Source: Anthoceros angustus (Eukaryota; Streptophyta; Anthocerotopsida; Anthocerotales; Anthocerotaceae). From it: a DNA stretch of 64,000 nucleotides. Below are positions 10,073 to 22,905 of the stretch, piece after piece. The notes under the pieces were generated by a model that was given only the letters and a program-made list of their open reading frames with translations, searched no databases and had not been told where the DNA came from. The first letter of the stretch is position 1, and each line of letters starts with the position of its first letter. The stretch covers positions 1-64,000 of the forward strand of contig VJWM01000238.1 of the NCBI GenBank assembly GCA_010909165.1, in the 5' to 3' direction. The translations under genes were made by a program, and so were the position numbers.

Positions 10073-13010
10073 ATGTCCTTGAGGGTTGGTCGCTTTGTTA
10101 ACGCGATGCTAGGGCCGCTAGGACTGTTTGACAAAGAATCGACTGGAGCTGCTATGGTAGCAACCAAGTCGGAGTTATTTTCCGATAAATTGGGAAACCA
10201 ATTGAGCGAAATCATTGGAAAATACAACGAAGTAACGGGGGGTCCTAGTAGCAATTAAGTCCAAGGAGGAAATAATGCGTGAACCGGCCGAGGCGCCACG
10301 CCTCCTGGAGCGGCGTGACGGACGGAGCGAGGACAAGGGTGGCACGAGTCGAGGCATCAGCTGACGAGCCACGAGAAGGAATCAGTGAGCAGTCCGGGGA
10401 TGCGGCGATTGAAGCGGGTAGAAGGGTGAGTCGGCGACCAGTATACCGAAGGGGAGCCGGGAGGCGAACGGATTCGAGAAGTTCAAGCGTGATGGCGGCA
10501 AAGAATCGCGCGCGGTTGGGGCGCAGTGAATTTCGCAATGGTGGGGAATAATCGGGCCGAGTAGGAAGGCGGGCGGTGGGCGCGCGGTAGAAGAAATCGA
10601 GGAGCGGGTGGATCATGGGCGAAGTAAGGGAGCGGAATTGCCAGAGGGAGGGTGCACCCTAAGGGAGTGCGGATTACACGAGCGAAGCGCACTGTGTCAC
10701 CGCTCAACTGGTTGCAGGATACACCCCCCGGACCTCATATTTGAGGAAAGGCGGATGGCTTGAGCGGGCGGCATATTGATACCAAGGATCGTGGAGGTTT
10801 CAATTCCAGGGTGCCGGGTGAAGCCGGACACGTAAAAACGGGTCGGGAAGAGGGCGTGAATCAATAAATTGTGGTGGGGACGTGCTTCCTGCCGGAGTGA
10901 ATGTGCAGACACACCTTGCCATCGTGAGTTGGAAGCCGACAGGCCAGGGGAATTCTCCAACAAACAAGCGAGCTAAGCGAAATGATGGGAAGTCGGCCCC
11001 GAGGAGACCGACACCGAAAAGGGAGGAATCTGAAGTGGGGAAGTGCTGTGGGTGGTGCATCGATAGCCGGGACTTTACTGTAAACTCGAGCCACGCCACA
11101 GTCGGAAGCATGGCCCCCTAAGAAGACCACTCCGGTGGCCATTGAGGCCACCACTGGCAATGGCCCAACATGGGGCAATCGGAGAGTGGGTTCTTGGTGG
11201 CTAAGCATCACTTGTCCTTCATGGACAAAAAGTGGTGCTACAGAGCCTGTAATTGGTTCGGAATGTGCAGACACATGAGGGAGAAGGCCAGGGGAAGGCA
11301 ACACGAGAACCAACCCCGCACTGAATATTCTTGTTCCAGTCGTCTATGAGAGGCTCAAGAGGAAAGTGGTGGAATAATCATTGATCCTTTCAGAAGCCAT
11401 CTCCCAAAAGTCGCAGGAGGCACAAGTCGCCATTGCTCCCACATTGTCTAGGGTGGAGAATGGGTCACCAACAAGTTAGACCCCGGGCCGGATTAGCCAG
11501 TGGATCCTGTCCTCACTAAGAAGCTAGCACATTGTCACCATTTTCTTGTCTTCTATGAGGTGGTGAGAGGGTCCAAGATAGATTGGGCTAGGATGTTCTA
11601 TGACACAGATGCGTGAGAGGGACCACTTGACCCTACCATCACCCTCTATCTCCTTCTTAATCCACATTTTGACCATGCCAAGTTGCCGGGAGGGATAGAG
11701 ATGGTCTCACCTTCCATGCCCGGAGGCCGTGTTTGAAAGAAGGAAGCCCAAAGAGGAGTCGAGGAAGAGGCCATCTCCGTGGCACCGGGAGTGAAGATGA
11801 GAAGTCCAAGTGTCCATGAAGAGGAATGTGCTTGCTAAGGCATCACCATGCGGCTAACAAAGCAACCGGAGTTGCTAAGACCCCAACAGCACCAAGAGAG
11901 GTCGGGCCGAGCAACAGGGACTCCAACCACTCCTAGAGCCACAAGAGCACGACCGGAACTCACCCGGATGGCAGATAAAGGAAAGGCCAGAGCAGACCGC
12001 CTCAGGAGCCCGTGGCGGGAAGCAACAGTCAACAGGAATCGCCCAACCTTGGGCACGCCGAGTGACCCGAGAAAGTCACTACTGCTCAAGGGTGACCTCA
12101 AGTATACCCGGAAGTGGTCGCAGGGAGAGCCGGGCCAGGATAGGAAGGAGGGAACCCATCCCCGAAGGTTTGGGGCCTAACATCACCCTACAAGAGCCGG
12201 TCTCACCTATGGCACGCACTAGGTGAGATGGAGGACCGATAGCTCGGTCCTCTTTGTTAGGTTTACAGCAGCAGGGGAACAACAGGGAGAGAAGGAGCCT
12301 GTGGAATGAAGGGAGAAGGAGGTCTTGAGGGACGCCTAGGTAGCATGGAAGCGGAATTAAGGAAGGTCCGAGAAGAGTTGCGTGAAGACCAAGGATCGTG
12401 AAACCCTCATGGTTCACCTCCTGACGCAAAAGCACCATAGGGGAGCAGAATGTCATCTCGATGCGCAAGTTCAGCCGAAACTCTGGATGCCTCACGCGCT
12501 AAGAAGGAGAGGGACGAGGCAAGGAAAGGTTGGAAAGAGGCCAAGAGGGCTGTGGATTGCAAGGAGAGCCACCGTGGAAGATGCGGAGCCTCCATGGAAG
12601 AATCTCGAGTTGGCAACAAATGAGGAGGTTGCTAAGCAACCGCCGGGCCGCTAAGGAAGCAAACTCCTGCACTGCTAAGGGAGCAACAGCTCCAAGACCA
12701 GAGCTACAACAAGGAAGAAGGGGCAACAAGACCGTGAGGAGGACAACAGCTGGGGAGCGGGTAAGCACCGCCTAAGAAGTCTAACTTCCCAATGGTGCAT
12801 TAGATTGAGGGATGCTTATCAAGATAACCATGTGCCCGGATTCTCCGGAGAGAAGATTGTCTCGAAAGTTTATGTTGTTGTTGTGGGGGACATGGAGGTA
12901 CTTGATCCATGCCTTGACGGCACCGGATCCTACCTATGGGTTGGATTCTTAAGGAGGAAACTCACCGACCCATCCAGGATTCAAGAGCTCACCGAGGAGG
13001 AGTACTGACT
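10073..13010 (+). pseudogene. Gag-like polyprotein relic on the plus strand inside element 1
   Basis: Here the plus strand becomes the readable one. 10073-10255 is an uninterrupted frame (FVNAMLGPLGLFDKESTGAA ... SDKLGNQLSEIIGKYNEV). Near 11510-11600 a frame reads LAHCHHFLVFYEVVRGSKID followed by WARMFYD, and after a stop DPTITLYLLLNPHFDHAKLP, resembling the folded core of plant retroelement gag. 11848-12180 and 12382-12775 are Arg/Lys/Glu-rich. 12805-13010 reads as a further globular block (VPGFSGEKIVSKVYVVVVGD). Stops and frame changes are frequent. Orientation opposite to the surrounding pol implies a separate, inserted element. I cannot name its family. Confidence 0.45.
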
Positions 13011-14766
13011 ATGCGGCGAGCACAAGAGAGAGAGGAGTCCAGCTGAGGAGGTAGAGATTTTATGGGAGAGATTGCCCAACCAGCCAAGAGGAGGAGAGCA
13101 AGAGGAGAACATGCTAGGCGGCCTAGGAGGCCTGGAGAGGTAATAGGGGTAAGTGGCCCTCAAATAGCTAAAGGCCCATGTGTTATAGATCAGAAATCTT
13201 ATCCTCTCATAGTGGATGTAATTGATAGATAGGCCTCTAGGATTGGTAGGCTAAGACCGATTGGTATTTTTGGCAAGCGCCCAAGCCGCGGTCGATCTTG
13301 GGTATAAGAGGCACCCTCTGATGAAATGTAAGCAATGTTGGCCTAAGTCTTGGTGTTTCGAGCACGGGTTTGGGGGTTCCAGATCCAAGGTCAGTAAGTC
13401 TAGACACTGCTTTGTCCGAGAAGCAAGAAGACCACTGCTTGCCAGATCTGGCCGATCCGCAAGGGTGGTGGAAAGCAAGGAGGGAGCCTTGAGGTCTCCT
13501 TGGAGGGAGTCCTCAAGGTCAAGAGGAAGGGGTGAAGCCGGGAGGCCGGCCCCCTCTTACTCATTCTCTCAGCTTGTCTAGTACTCACCTTGTGTTTAAG
13601 TTTTCGTGTGGAGTGTGTAGAAGAGAGGACAAGAAGACAGGGAGGTGTGGGAGGAGAAGTCAAGGAGTTGAGTGGGCTTGTGTGTTTGGAAAATGAGAGG
13701 AAAAGTGAACCGTGAGAGAAGTGGAGAATGCCATGGAGAGTTGCTGATTGGCTGTTGAGAGGAGTAAGCTGGAGAAGTCAAAGTGATGTTGCTGAAGAAG
13801 AGAGTGTGAGTGGAGGTTGAAGATCCGTGAGTGGATGAGACGGAATGATTGGGAGGTAGAACAAGTATTTTGAGAGTTGGTGAAGGGCTGTAAGGTCTGG
13901 ATGAGAACCTTGTAAGGACTGGAGAGGAGCTGAGAGCTGGGGAAGTGCAGATTGAATGGGTCAGTGAGGTGTGAGAACAAGGGGAGTTGAAGAGAGCTGC
14001 TGGGGGAAACTTGGAGAGTGTGGGGAGGGCTGCGAGAGGCACCTCAAGGGACTGTGAGAGTCCGGAAAGGTCTGTCTGGAGCCTGGAAGGTGAGCTGAAA
14101 GGCTTGATGAGGGGCAAGGAAGTCTGAAGAAATGCTGCAAGAGTGAGAGGAAGGGAGAGGGGGAAAGAGTTATGGGAGCAGTAATCCTGATTGGTGGATC
14201 TAACTTTGTGGATGAGTAAGAGAGAGAGAGAGAGGGAGGGAGAGAGATCAGCTTTATCCACTTGGATCCCGACCTGGGACCCATTTCTATTAATAGCCGA
14301 CGATCCCAAGGTGGACCCCTCCGCTAAATAGAGGGCGTTGCTAAGTTAGCAACCGGGCCCGCTGCTGGTAGCATCTCGCGTGGCTAAGATAGCCATGTGT
14401 CCGAGTGTTGTTAGGTAGTAGCCCGTCTCAGAATCGCTAGATGTTTTGGTGTCTGTTTGGTTGGATTGGCTATGTTTTGGTTGTCTTGACACGAAATCAC
14501 TCCCTTGGGTACGAATCTCAAGTCTACAACGATAAAGAGGGTAAATGTGGCCTCTTTGTGACCACTTGGTTTAGAAAATCACTCCACACCAGGCGTGGAG
14601 CTTGGCCACTCCGCTCTCGACCATCCAGGGATCTTCCCGGCCTCCTTGTGACGAGAAGGCGGTGCATCGAACGAGTTTGATGCTTGATCGACGCTCAATC
14701 AACCTCGCATAGCTTCAACACACGGAAGTTCACACCGAATAGTCGTTAGGAGACTCTCAAGGTCTC
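13011..14766 (+). other. Purine-rich, probably untranslated part of the inserted plus-strand element
   Basis: No gene is visible. 13600-14210 is almost pure purine tracts on the plus strand; the long minus-strand Ser/Leu/Thr frame here is its mirror. 14218-14250 is a GA-rich microsatellite. 14480-14565 is the inverted copy of the leader block at 9295-9387. GCTAA-G-AGC-AAC words recur at 11856, 12630 and 14338. Confidence 0.4.
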
Positions 14767-14866
14767 TTATACATTCACCGTGGATTTCCAGCCACTCCTA
14801 CTGTCTAGAAAATATGGCCCACTACCACGAGCGCCTCCTACCAATTGTGAAACTACAGCCACGTCC

Positions 14867-17186
14867 TCAAAACATCCTATCCCTACCCCAAAAGAAGCCT
14901 CGCCTATGATGTCCCCTAAAATCAGCTGCGTCGCTAGCCGCGGCCTGGGGGTTCCCCGCCCGCCTCCCGCCACGCCCGATCCGAGCGATTCTCCCCAAAA
15001 CCTCCACCCACCGCCTCGCAGCTTCTTCGCCTTCCCATGGGCGTTGCGCTATAGGCCCTATGCTGCGATTCCGCCTCCTCATCGCCGGACAGCCACACCG
15101 TGTGCTCCTCCCTCCACGCCTCGCCTCCCGCCATTCTCGATCACCACTTGGGGTAGGCCCCGCCCTGCTCGAAGAACCATCGTAAACGCCTGCGGGCGGC
15201 CAAGATGTGCGCCCAATAGTTTCCGCCTCCCCGTCCCAACAACCACATACACATTTAGAGTGAGCACCCGCCACCATGCAGTGGCTGTGACATGAGCATC
15301 CTCATCCAGACGCCAGGCACAATACGCCTTCACCATGAGGTTCTTACCTCTCCTCCCGTGGACAATCCTCGAGCCGGGCCTCCGAATCCGTGGGATCGTA
15401 TCCCCACTGCAGCGCCTGCTTGTGACTTCCCCACCGGTTCCTCCTTCCGCGACGGTGGCGGTTAGCCACCGTGGTGGTAGTTTCCACCTGGTGGCTTGCC
15501 ATCGCGTTGCCGTGGCTCGCCTTCTTCTGCTTGGCCACCTCTCTTGACTCGGCCCTAGCTTCATCTCTCTCGCTTATATCTCCGCCACTTGAATTTCTCC
15601 AGAGGCGCCATTGTTTCCATTTGTTCTGGCTCGCGAGACCTCATCTTGAAGCTCCTCGATTGTGGCATGCGCCTTGACCTCGATTCACTAAGGCCTCCTT
15701 GGGTGGACATGGCCTTTAGCCGCCCTGTTTGCATAGGGCCGCCAGATTCTGCCTCAAGGCCCTCCGCCACCTTGTTCTCGCCTGTGCTCTCCAACTCTCC
15801 TTGAGCAACTTTTCCTGGCCCCGCACACTCGTGAGAGCCATGGGCTGGTCGAGGAGATCTCCGCCTCGAGCCATGGCAAGTCGGCCCGCAGATTCTGAAT
15901 TGCGCTTGCCCATTCCTTCCACAACAATTTCGACGCGAGCGTGTCACCTGCCTCCACTTCGGACGGGTCATGAATGTCGCCAAAATGTTCGAGTCTCATG
16001 ACTTGGCTATCGAACTAACCTCTTCTTCTAGGGGTTGGTTTGCCACAATCTTCCTCATCCGCCTCCAATCTCTCCTAGCGGCAGACCTCCCCGACCCGAG
16101 AGGGGCACAACTTGTCGCTTCCTTTATTTTCTCCTCCTTCACTCGCCTCGCCGATTTCGACCGTGACCCTAGGTGTGGTCAGGGTTCCTCTTCGCGGCCT
16201 TCCTTCACGACCCCTGCTCAGCCTCCGCTTCTTGCCCTTGAAACCTCCCCACCTTCGTCCGAATCTTCTAGGAGGCGATTCCCAACCGCTGGAATCCTTC
16301 CCTAATCTTCCTTACACTCCTCCTCTACCTTGAGTTCCCGACCGGCTTCAGCTATGAAGGGCGTACCCAACTGCTAGACACCCTAATGCGCGAACACATG
16401 AATTAGAAAAGGTGAAATCAAGGAGGGTCGAGGAAGGAGAGCAAATTCGCCTCTCCTCATGTGCTTTTCAAAGATCATCCGCCTCAATCGATTTGAGTAC
16501 CTTTAACCACCTCATGAAGAAAGACCAGAAGTGGTCCGCCATATGATCCAACTTCCGATTCTCCAGAAACACAAAATCCACTTGGCTAATCCCACCACCA
16601 ACAGATACACGAGTTGGCGAGTCACCCATCCATTGTTCACTCACTCTCCAGTTTCATGAGCGCACTACCGCAGCCTCGTGGTCTTCTCTGGGGTCAATTA
16701 CCAAGCTTCCATCCTCGATGCTTCGCCATACATCGCCGAAAGAGTCCCAAATCCCGGCCTCTTCCTCGCCTCCTCTTGCAACTTGGTTCTCAATTGCCGG
16801 GCGACTCTTGCACCAATGTCATGTCAGAACACCATTTCATCTCCATAAATTCCAGACCAGCCTCCCCGCACCAGTCGCCCGCCTCACCTTCCAAAGGGTC
16901 CATGTTGGGCCACCGATGGTGGAATTTCTACCGGGCGCCATCTCCTTTCTCCTTGTTTCGTGAAAAGAACCCAACCCCGCAAACGCTGGTCGAAAAGGGA
17001 CACCACCTCGCCTCCTCCACTGCGCTACCGGGCGCCTTGCCTGGCTCTTCCTCCTTCGCTACGCCGCCACTTCTTTTTCCTCCGCTGCCTCGACCGACGC
17101 TGTCCAACCCGCAAAAACAACAGAGGCTCCGCCAGCGCTTGCGCGCGCTGCTTCGCAGCCCGCCCGACGCCCGGCCTGACTCGTGA
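14867..17186 (-). pseudogene. Degraded gag or extra ORF, 5' part of element 1
   Basis: Minus-strand frames (15564-15079, 15983-15561, 17452-16928 and smaller ones) are Arg/Glu/Gly-rich with no recognisable fold. The plus strand is C/T-rich as in the gag region at 7.3-9 kb. Tat-type elements often carry a long region or additional ORF between the 5' LTR and gag, and position next to the 5' LTR suits that. It could equally be two unrelated pieces. Confidence 0.3.
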
Positions 17187-17319
17187 CCAGGGTGCCGGGT
17201 GTGTCCGCCTCTCGCTGCGCCCGACTGCGCCTCCGCCACTAGGGTTGTAACTCCCGGTCTCAGACGCCCCTGCTTCGCCACCGTGGTGGAACTGCTACCT
17301 CCGCTGATCAGCAAGGTGG

Positions 17320-17580
17320 TGTAGGCACCCCTAACATATATAGACACTTTCTTATTTCTAAAATCACCAAAACCCAAGGACTCTATCTCCGACCTACCTA
17401 TCCGGGTCGAAAACCTAAGGTTCAAAAAAAAAATTATTATCCCAAGGGCCAAGGACCATTCTCGTATAAAAGACCTTACCAGCGATTCTCAAGCACTCTG
17501 CTATACAAACACTCTTAAAACAAAAAAAATCGTGCATCCCGACACTTCAGAGAGGGGCTAGTGTATATGTGGTCTTCCAC
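17320..17580 (-). repeat. LTR of element 1 (5' LTR in element orientation)
   Basis: This is the direct copy of 3203-3459. The first base after it (TCTACGGACATC) already belongs to the tandem satellite, so the LTR truncates the array. No obvious tRNA primer-binding site follows on the minus strand. Confidence 0.7.
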
Positions 17581-20500
17581 ATCTACGGACATCAAGCTAC
17601 CACATTGTCCAAAGCGTGAGCTTCATTGACTTGTTCATGCCTTCTTTGTTAGCACAAGGAGCCTCGGGGAGCTTAGTATTGTATGCTGTGTCACCAAGCT
17701 AGGCCGATGTGAGGCAAGTATGACCAACATTGCTAGTCCACTCTTGTCTCTTCGCTTGAACTACGGACAATGTGTTGCATATAATATACAACCAAACTTG
17801 ACTCACGCTGGCGCCCACTATTGCAAACTTCGCAGCTGGTAGCAAGTTTTGGTGTGTTGAATCACCGAGGAGCCGAATTTGACCCGCCACTACGAGGCAT
17901 TTTCACGCTTGCATTCATGATTCTTAAAGCTTAACATTTGACTTAAAAGTCCAAGGAATTAACATTGGAGAAAAGTCATTTCAAAGTCCAAGGAATTCTT
18001 ACTTAACCTTAACATTGGAGAAAAGTCATTTCAAAGTCCAAGGAATTGGAAACCTTAACATTGGAGAAAAGTTATTTCAAAGTCCAAGGAATCCTACACC
18101 TTATAAGTGTCTTTGAAGGAATGCTATGGTATTAACATCTCATACATCTTCTTAAAAGCGAAAACACAACAAAGCCTTTTCAACAACTTTGTCTTGAAGC
18201 GAAGATCTCAATGGGCTCAATTTGGAGCAAAGCTAGGATTTATCAAAGTGCGGCTATAGAAATAAGACTTATTTATATGTTTGTTGTGGATGATCGTCTT
18301 GCATCATAGGCGCATGCATATGGAGATGGAATTGTAAGCAAGAATCGTCGGACGAATGCAAGCACATAAAGGAGGAGTAAACTAGCAATTTTGGAGGTGT
18401 TCTAAAATTTTGGAAACAACCTTAAAACTGAATTTAGTTCTAGACAAACCCAATTGATAGAATTGTAGAGCATAAATCTTGTTAGAGATGTAACTCCCCA
18501 TTTAAATCATATGAATAAATTGGACGTGGAAGTATTCTTGAGTGGGTACTTGCCTAAACGCAAGATGATCCATTGAGTAGGGATCACTAAACAAGACATA
18601 CGCTACGTGCCAAGCGTTGAGAGACGCCTCCGTGGTGGTCGCGCTAACTCGAGAGTTGCAAAGCTCGGGGCCAAGTCTCTATGCGAGTAGCAAAAGAGGC
18701 CGCAACTGTGGTTTCCTTGAGGCGTAGCCTTGGATGGACTGGGTGGTCCCCATCAAAGCGCGCTTGATCCGGCCGCATGTAGCCATAGGCGTGTGGATAG
18801 AGTCGTGCACGCCCTATAGCGGTCTATGGGAAAAGCTTGCTTGAACGATCTTGGCCAAACGAGTTTGTACAAGGTGTCTGTCGTTCGGTGCCCTAGCGGT
18901 CCATGGGGCAAGCTTGCTTGAAAATATCTTGGCCAAACGAGTCATGTCATTTAAAAAAAAAAAAAAGGATTCCATTGAATAAGCACTCACTCTCATAAAG
19001 GAGAAGTTTGCCATGTTGCCATTGTCCCGAGGTCCCATAGTTTACATCGATTTAACGTTGTACTCAGATTAGACCTCTTTCCAAAGTCCGCTTTATGTCC
19101 ATTTACCTAAAGTTATGAACTATATCTTTCTTCTCCAAGTGGGGATGAGATATTTGCATGTAACATAAAAGAGCCTTAGTTTAAGGTTGGAAGGATATAT
19201 AATGGACGTTGGAAAAGGGCAAAGCATGCAATGGTGGGGTGGTCAGGCCGCACATGGTGGTCAGGTTACCTCACCCACGGTGGTGTGCTATTTGATCTCA
19301 CCATGTTCCGACAAGCTTAAACCCCGACAGTCCTCAAATGAGCAGGCCGCTATTGAGTAATCGAACTAGAGAGGTGCTTATAGGTTGGCTTAGGAGGAGC
19401 TCATAAAAATAACAAATATGTGCTGCCTTGTATTGTCTTGCATACAAATATGATATGCAATATGGTCCTACCCATTGCTTTATGTTGAGGTAAAGCTACA
19501 AGATTGTATAGAAGGTGAAGTCAGACGCTCACGGACATCAAGCTACCACATTGTCCAAAGCGTGAGCTTCATTGACTTGTTCATGCCTTCTTTGTTAGCA
19601 CAAGGAGCCTCGGGAGCTTAGTATTGTATGCACAGTCGGTCAAGCTAGGCGATGTGAGGCAAGTATGACCAACATTGCTAGTCCACTCTTGTCTCTTCTC
19701 GCTTGAACTACGGACAATGTGTTGCATAATTCCAATATACAACCAAACTTGACCTGGCGCCCACTATTGCAAACTTCGCAGCCGTAGCAAGTTTTGGTGT
19801 GTTGAATCACCGAGGAGCCGAATTTGACCCCGCCACACGAGGCATTTTCACGCTTGCATTCATGATTCTTAAAGCTTAACATTTGAGAAAAGGCGTCACT
19901 CCAAAGTCCAAGGAATTCTTACTTAACCTTAACATTGGAGAAAAGTCATTTCAAAGTCCAAGGAATTCTTACTTAACCTTAACATTGGAGAAAAGTCATT
20001 TCAAAGTCCAAGGAATTGGAAACCTTAACATTGAGAAAAGTTATTTCAAAGTCCAAGGAATCCTACACCTTATAAGTGTCTTTGAAGGAATGCTATGGTA
20101 TTAACATCTCATACATCTTCTTAAAACGAAAAACACAAAGCCTTTTCAACAACTTTGTCTTGAAGCGAAGATCTCAATGGGCTCAATTTGGAGCAAAGCT
20201 AGGATTTATCAAAGTGCGGCTATAGAAATAAGACTTATTTATATGTTTGTCATGTGGATGATCGTCTTGCGCATCATAGGCGCATGCATATGGAGATGGA
20301 ATTGTAAGCAAGAATCGCTTGACGAATGCAAGCACATAAAGGAGGAGTAAACTAGCAATTTTGGAGGTGTTCTAAAATTTTGGAAACAACCTTAAAACTG
20401 AATTTAGTTCTAGACAAACCCAATTGATAGAATTGTAGAGCATAAATCTTGTTAGAGATGTAACTCCCCATTTAAATCATATGAATAAATTGGACGTGGA

Positions 20501-21888
20501 AGTATTCTTGAGTGGGTACTTGCCTAAACGCAAGATGATCCATTGAGTAGGGATCACTAAACAAGACATACGCTACGCGCTGCCGTTGAGAGACGCCTCC
20601 GTGGTGGTCGCGCTAACTCGAGAGTTGCAAAGCTCTCGGGCCAAGTCTCTATGCGAGTAGCAAAAGAGGCGCAACTGTGGTTTTGAGGCGTAGCCTTGGA
20701 TGGACTCGGGGTGGTCCCCATCAAAGCGCGCTTGATCCGGCCGCATGTAGCCATAGGCGTGTGGATAGAGTCGTGTGCACGCCTATAGCGGTCTATGGGA
20801 AAAGCTTGCTTGAAACGATCTTGGCCAAACGAGTTTGTACAAGGTGTACGGTCGCTTGTGCCCTAGCGGTCCATGGGGCAAGCTTGCTTGAAAATATCTT
20901 GGCCAAACGAGTCATGTCATTTAAAAAAAAAAAAAGGATTCCATTGAATAAGCACTCACTCTCATAAAGGAGAAGTTTGCAAGTTGCCATTGTCCCGAGG
21001 TCCCATAGTTTACATCGATTTAACGTTGTACTCAGATTAGACCTCTTTCCAAAGTCCGCTTTATGTCCATTTACCTAAAGTTATGAACTATATCTTTCTT
21101 CTCCAAGTGGGATGAGATATTTGCATGTAACATAAAAGAGCCTTAGTTTAAGGTTGGAAGGATATATAATGGACGTTGGAAAAGGGCAAAGCATGCAATG
21201 GTGGGGTCTGGGGTCACATGGTGGTGGGTTACCTCACCCACGGGTGGTGTGCTATTTGATCTCACCATGTTCACGACAAGCTTAAACCCCGAGCGAGTCC
21301 TCAAATGAGCAGCCAGGCTATTGAGTAATCGAACTAGAGAGGTGCTTATAGGTTGGCTTAGGAGGAGCTCATAAAAATAACAAATATGTGCTGCTGCCCT
21401 TGTATTGTCTTGCATACAAATATGATATGCAATATGGTCCTACCCATTGCTTTATGTTGAGGTAAAGCTACAAGATTGTATAGAAGGTGAAGTCAGACGC
21501 CTACTGGACATCAAGCTACCACATTGTCCAAAGCGTGAGCTTCATTGACTTGTTCATGCCTTCTTTGTTAGCACAAGGAGCCTCGGGAGCTTAGTATTGT
21601 ATGCGTCAGCCGAAGCTAGGCGATGTGAGGCAAGTATGACCAACATTGCTAGTCCACTCTTGTCTTCTCGCTTGAACTACGGACAATGTGTTGCATAATT
21701 CCAATATACAACCAAACTTGACTCACATGGCGCCCACTATTGCAACTTCGCAGCTTTGGTAGCAAGTTTTGGTGTGTTGAATCACCGAGGAGCCGACTTG
21801 ACCTCGCCACTACGAGGCATTTTCACGCTTGCATTCATGATTCTTAAAGCTTAACATTTGAGAAAAGGCGCCACTCCAAAGTCCAAGG

Positions 21889-22040
21889 AATTCTTACTTA
21901 ACCTTAACATTGGAGAAAAGTCATTTCAAAGTCCAAGGAATTCTTACTTAACCTTAACATTGGAGAAAAGTCATTTCAAAGTCCAAGGAATTGGAAACCT
22001 TAACATTGGAGAAAAGTTATTTCAAAGTCCAAGGAATCCT
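21889..22040 (+). repeat. 49-bp sub-repeats inside each satellite unit (example from unit 3)
   Basis: AACATTGGAGAAAAGTCATT followed by TCAAAGTCCAAGGAATTC recurs three to four times at about 49-bp spacing, the last copies diverging. The equivalent blocks are near 17950, 19905, 23870 and 25850. Confidence 0.9.
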
Positions 22041-22764
22041 ACACCTTATAAGTGTCTTTGAAGGAATGCTATGGTATTAACATCTCATACATCTTCTTAA
22101 AACGAAAACACAACCAAAGCCTTTTCAACAACTTTGTCTTGAAGCGAAGATCTCAATGGGCTCAATTTGGAGCAAAGCTAGGATTTATCAAAGTGCGGCT
22201 ATAGAAATAAGACTTATTTATATGTTTGTCATGTGGATGATCGTCTTGCGCATCATAGGCGCATGCATATGGAGATGGAATTGTAAGCAAGAATCGTCGA
22301 CGAATGCAAGCACATAAAGGAGGAGTAAACTAGCAATTTTGGAGGTGTTCTAAAATTTTGGAAACAACCTTAAAACTGAATTTAGTTCTAGACAAACCCA
22401 ATTGATAGAATTGTAGAGCATAAATCTTGTTAGAGATGTAACTCCCCATTTAAATCATATGAATAAATTGGACGTGGAAGTATTCTTGAGTGGGTACTTG
22501 CCTAAACGCAAGATGATCCATTGAGTAGGGATCACTAAACAAGACATACGCTACGTGCCAAGCGTTGAGAGACGCCTCCGTGGTGGTCGCGCTAACTCGA
22601 GAGTTGCAAAGCTCTCGGGCCAAGTCTCTATGCGAGTAGCAAAAGAGGCTGCAACTGTGGTTTCCTTGAGGCGTAGCCTTGGATGGACTCGGGTGGTCCC
22701 CATCAAAGCGCGCTTGATCCGGCCGCATGTAGCCATAGGTGTGGATAGAGTCGTGCACGCCTAT

Positions 22765-22905
22765 AGCGGTCTATGGGAAAAGCTTGCTTGAAACGATCTT
22801 GGCCAAACGAGTTTGTACAAGGTGTACTGGTCGTTGCAGCCCTAGCGGTCCATGGGGCAAGCTTGCTTGAAAATATCTTGGCCAAACGAGTCATGTCATT
22901 TAAAA
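22765..22905 (+). repeat. ~76-bp direct repeat plus poly(A) tract inside each satellite unit (example from unit 3)
   Basis: Two blocks, AGCGGTCTATGGGAAAAGC and AGCGGTCCATGGGGCAAGC, each continue GCTTGAAA...ATCTTGGCCAAACGAGT at about 76-bp spacing. An A homopolymer of 12-14 bases follows. The spacer between them (after AAGGTGTAC) is one of the most variable spots in the array. Confidence 0.85.

Larger units (their letters stand above)
3203..17580 (-). mobile_element. Ty3/gypsy LTR retrotransposon, minus strand, decayed (element 1)
   Basis: Two direct copies of a roughly 256-bp sequence (3203-3459 and 17320-17580) bracket minus-strand integrase, RNase H/RT, protease and gag relics in the usual gag-PR-RT-RH-IN order. 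Read on the minus strand the repeat begins TGTGGAAG and ends CTACA, as LTRs do. The purine-rich AAATGAGAAGGAG next to the low-coordinate copy fits a polypurine tract. RT and integrase resemble the plant Tat/Athila side of Ty3/gypsy. The 14-kb span is large, and 10-14.7 kb reads better on the plus strand, so a second element is probably inserted or recombined inside. I found no clear target-site duplication, so the two LTRs may not come from one insertion. Confidence 0.7.

Noticed and set aside
13596-14309. 237-codon minus-strand Ser/Thr/Leu/His-rich frame
   Set aside because: The plus strand is a long purine tract with a GA microsatellite, which removes stops from the minus strand. No domain or codon signal is present.
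3198-17590. A target-site duplication for element 1
   Set aside because: Bases outside the LTRs (ACAG or CAGTGG on the left, TCTAC on the right) do not match for any reasonable border choice.
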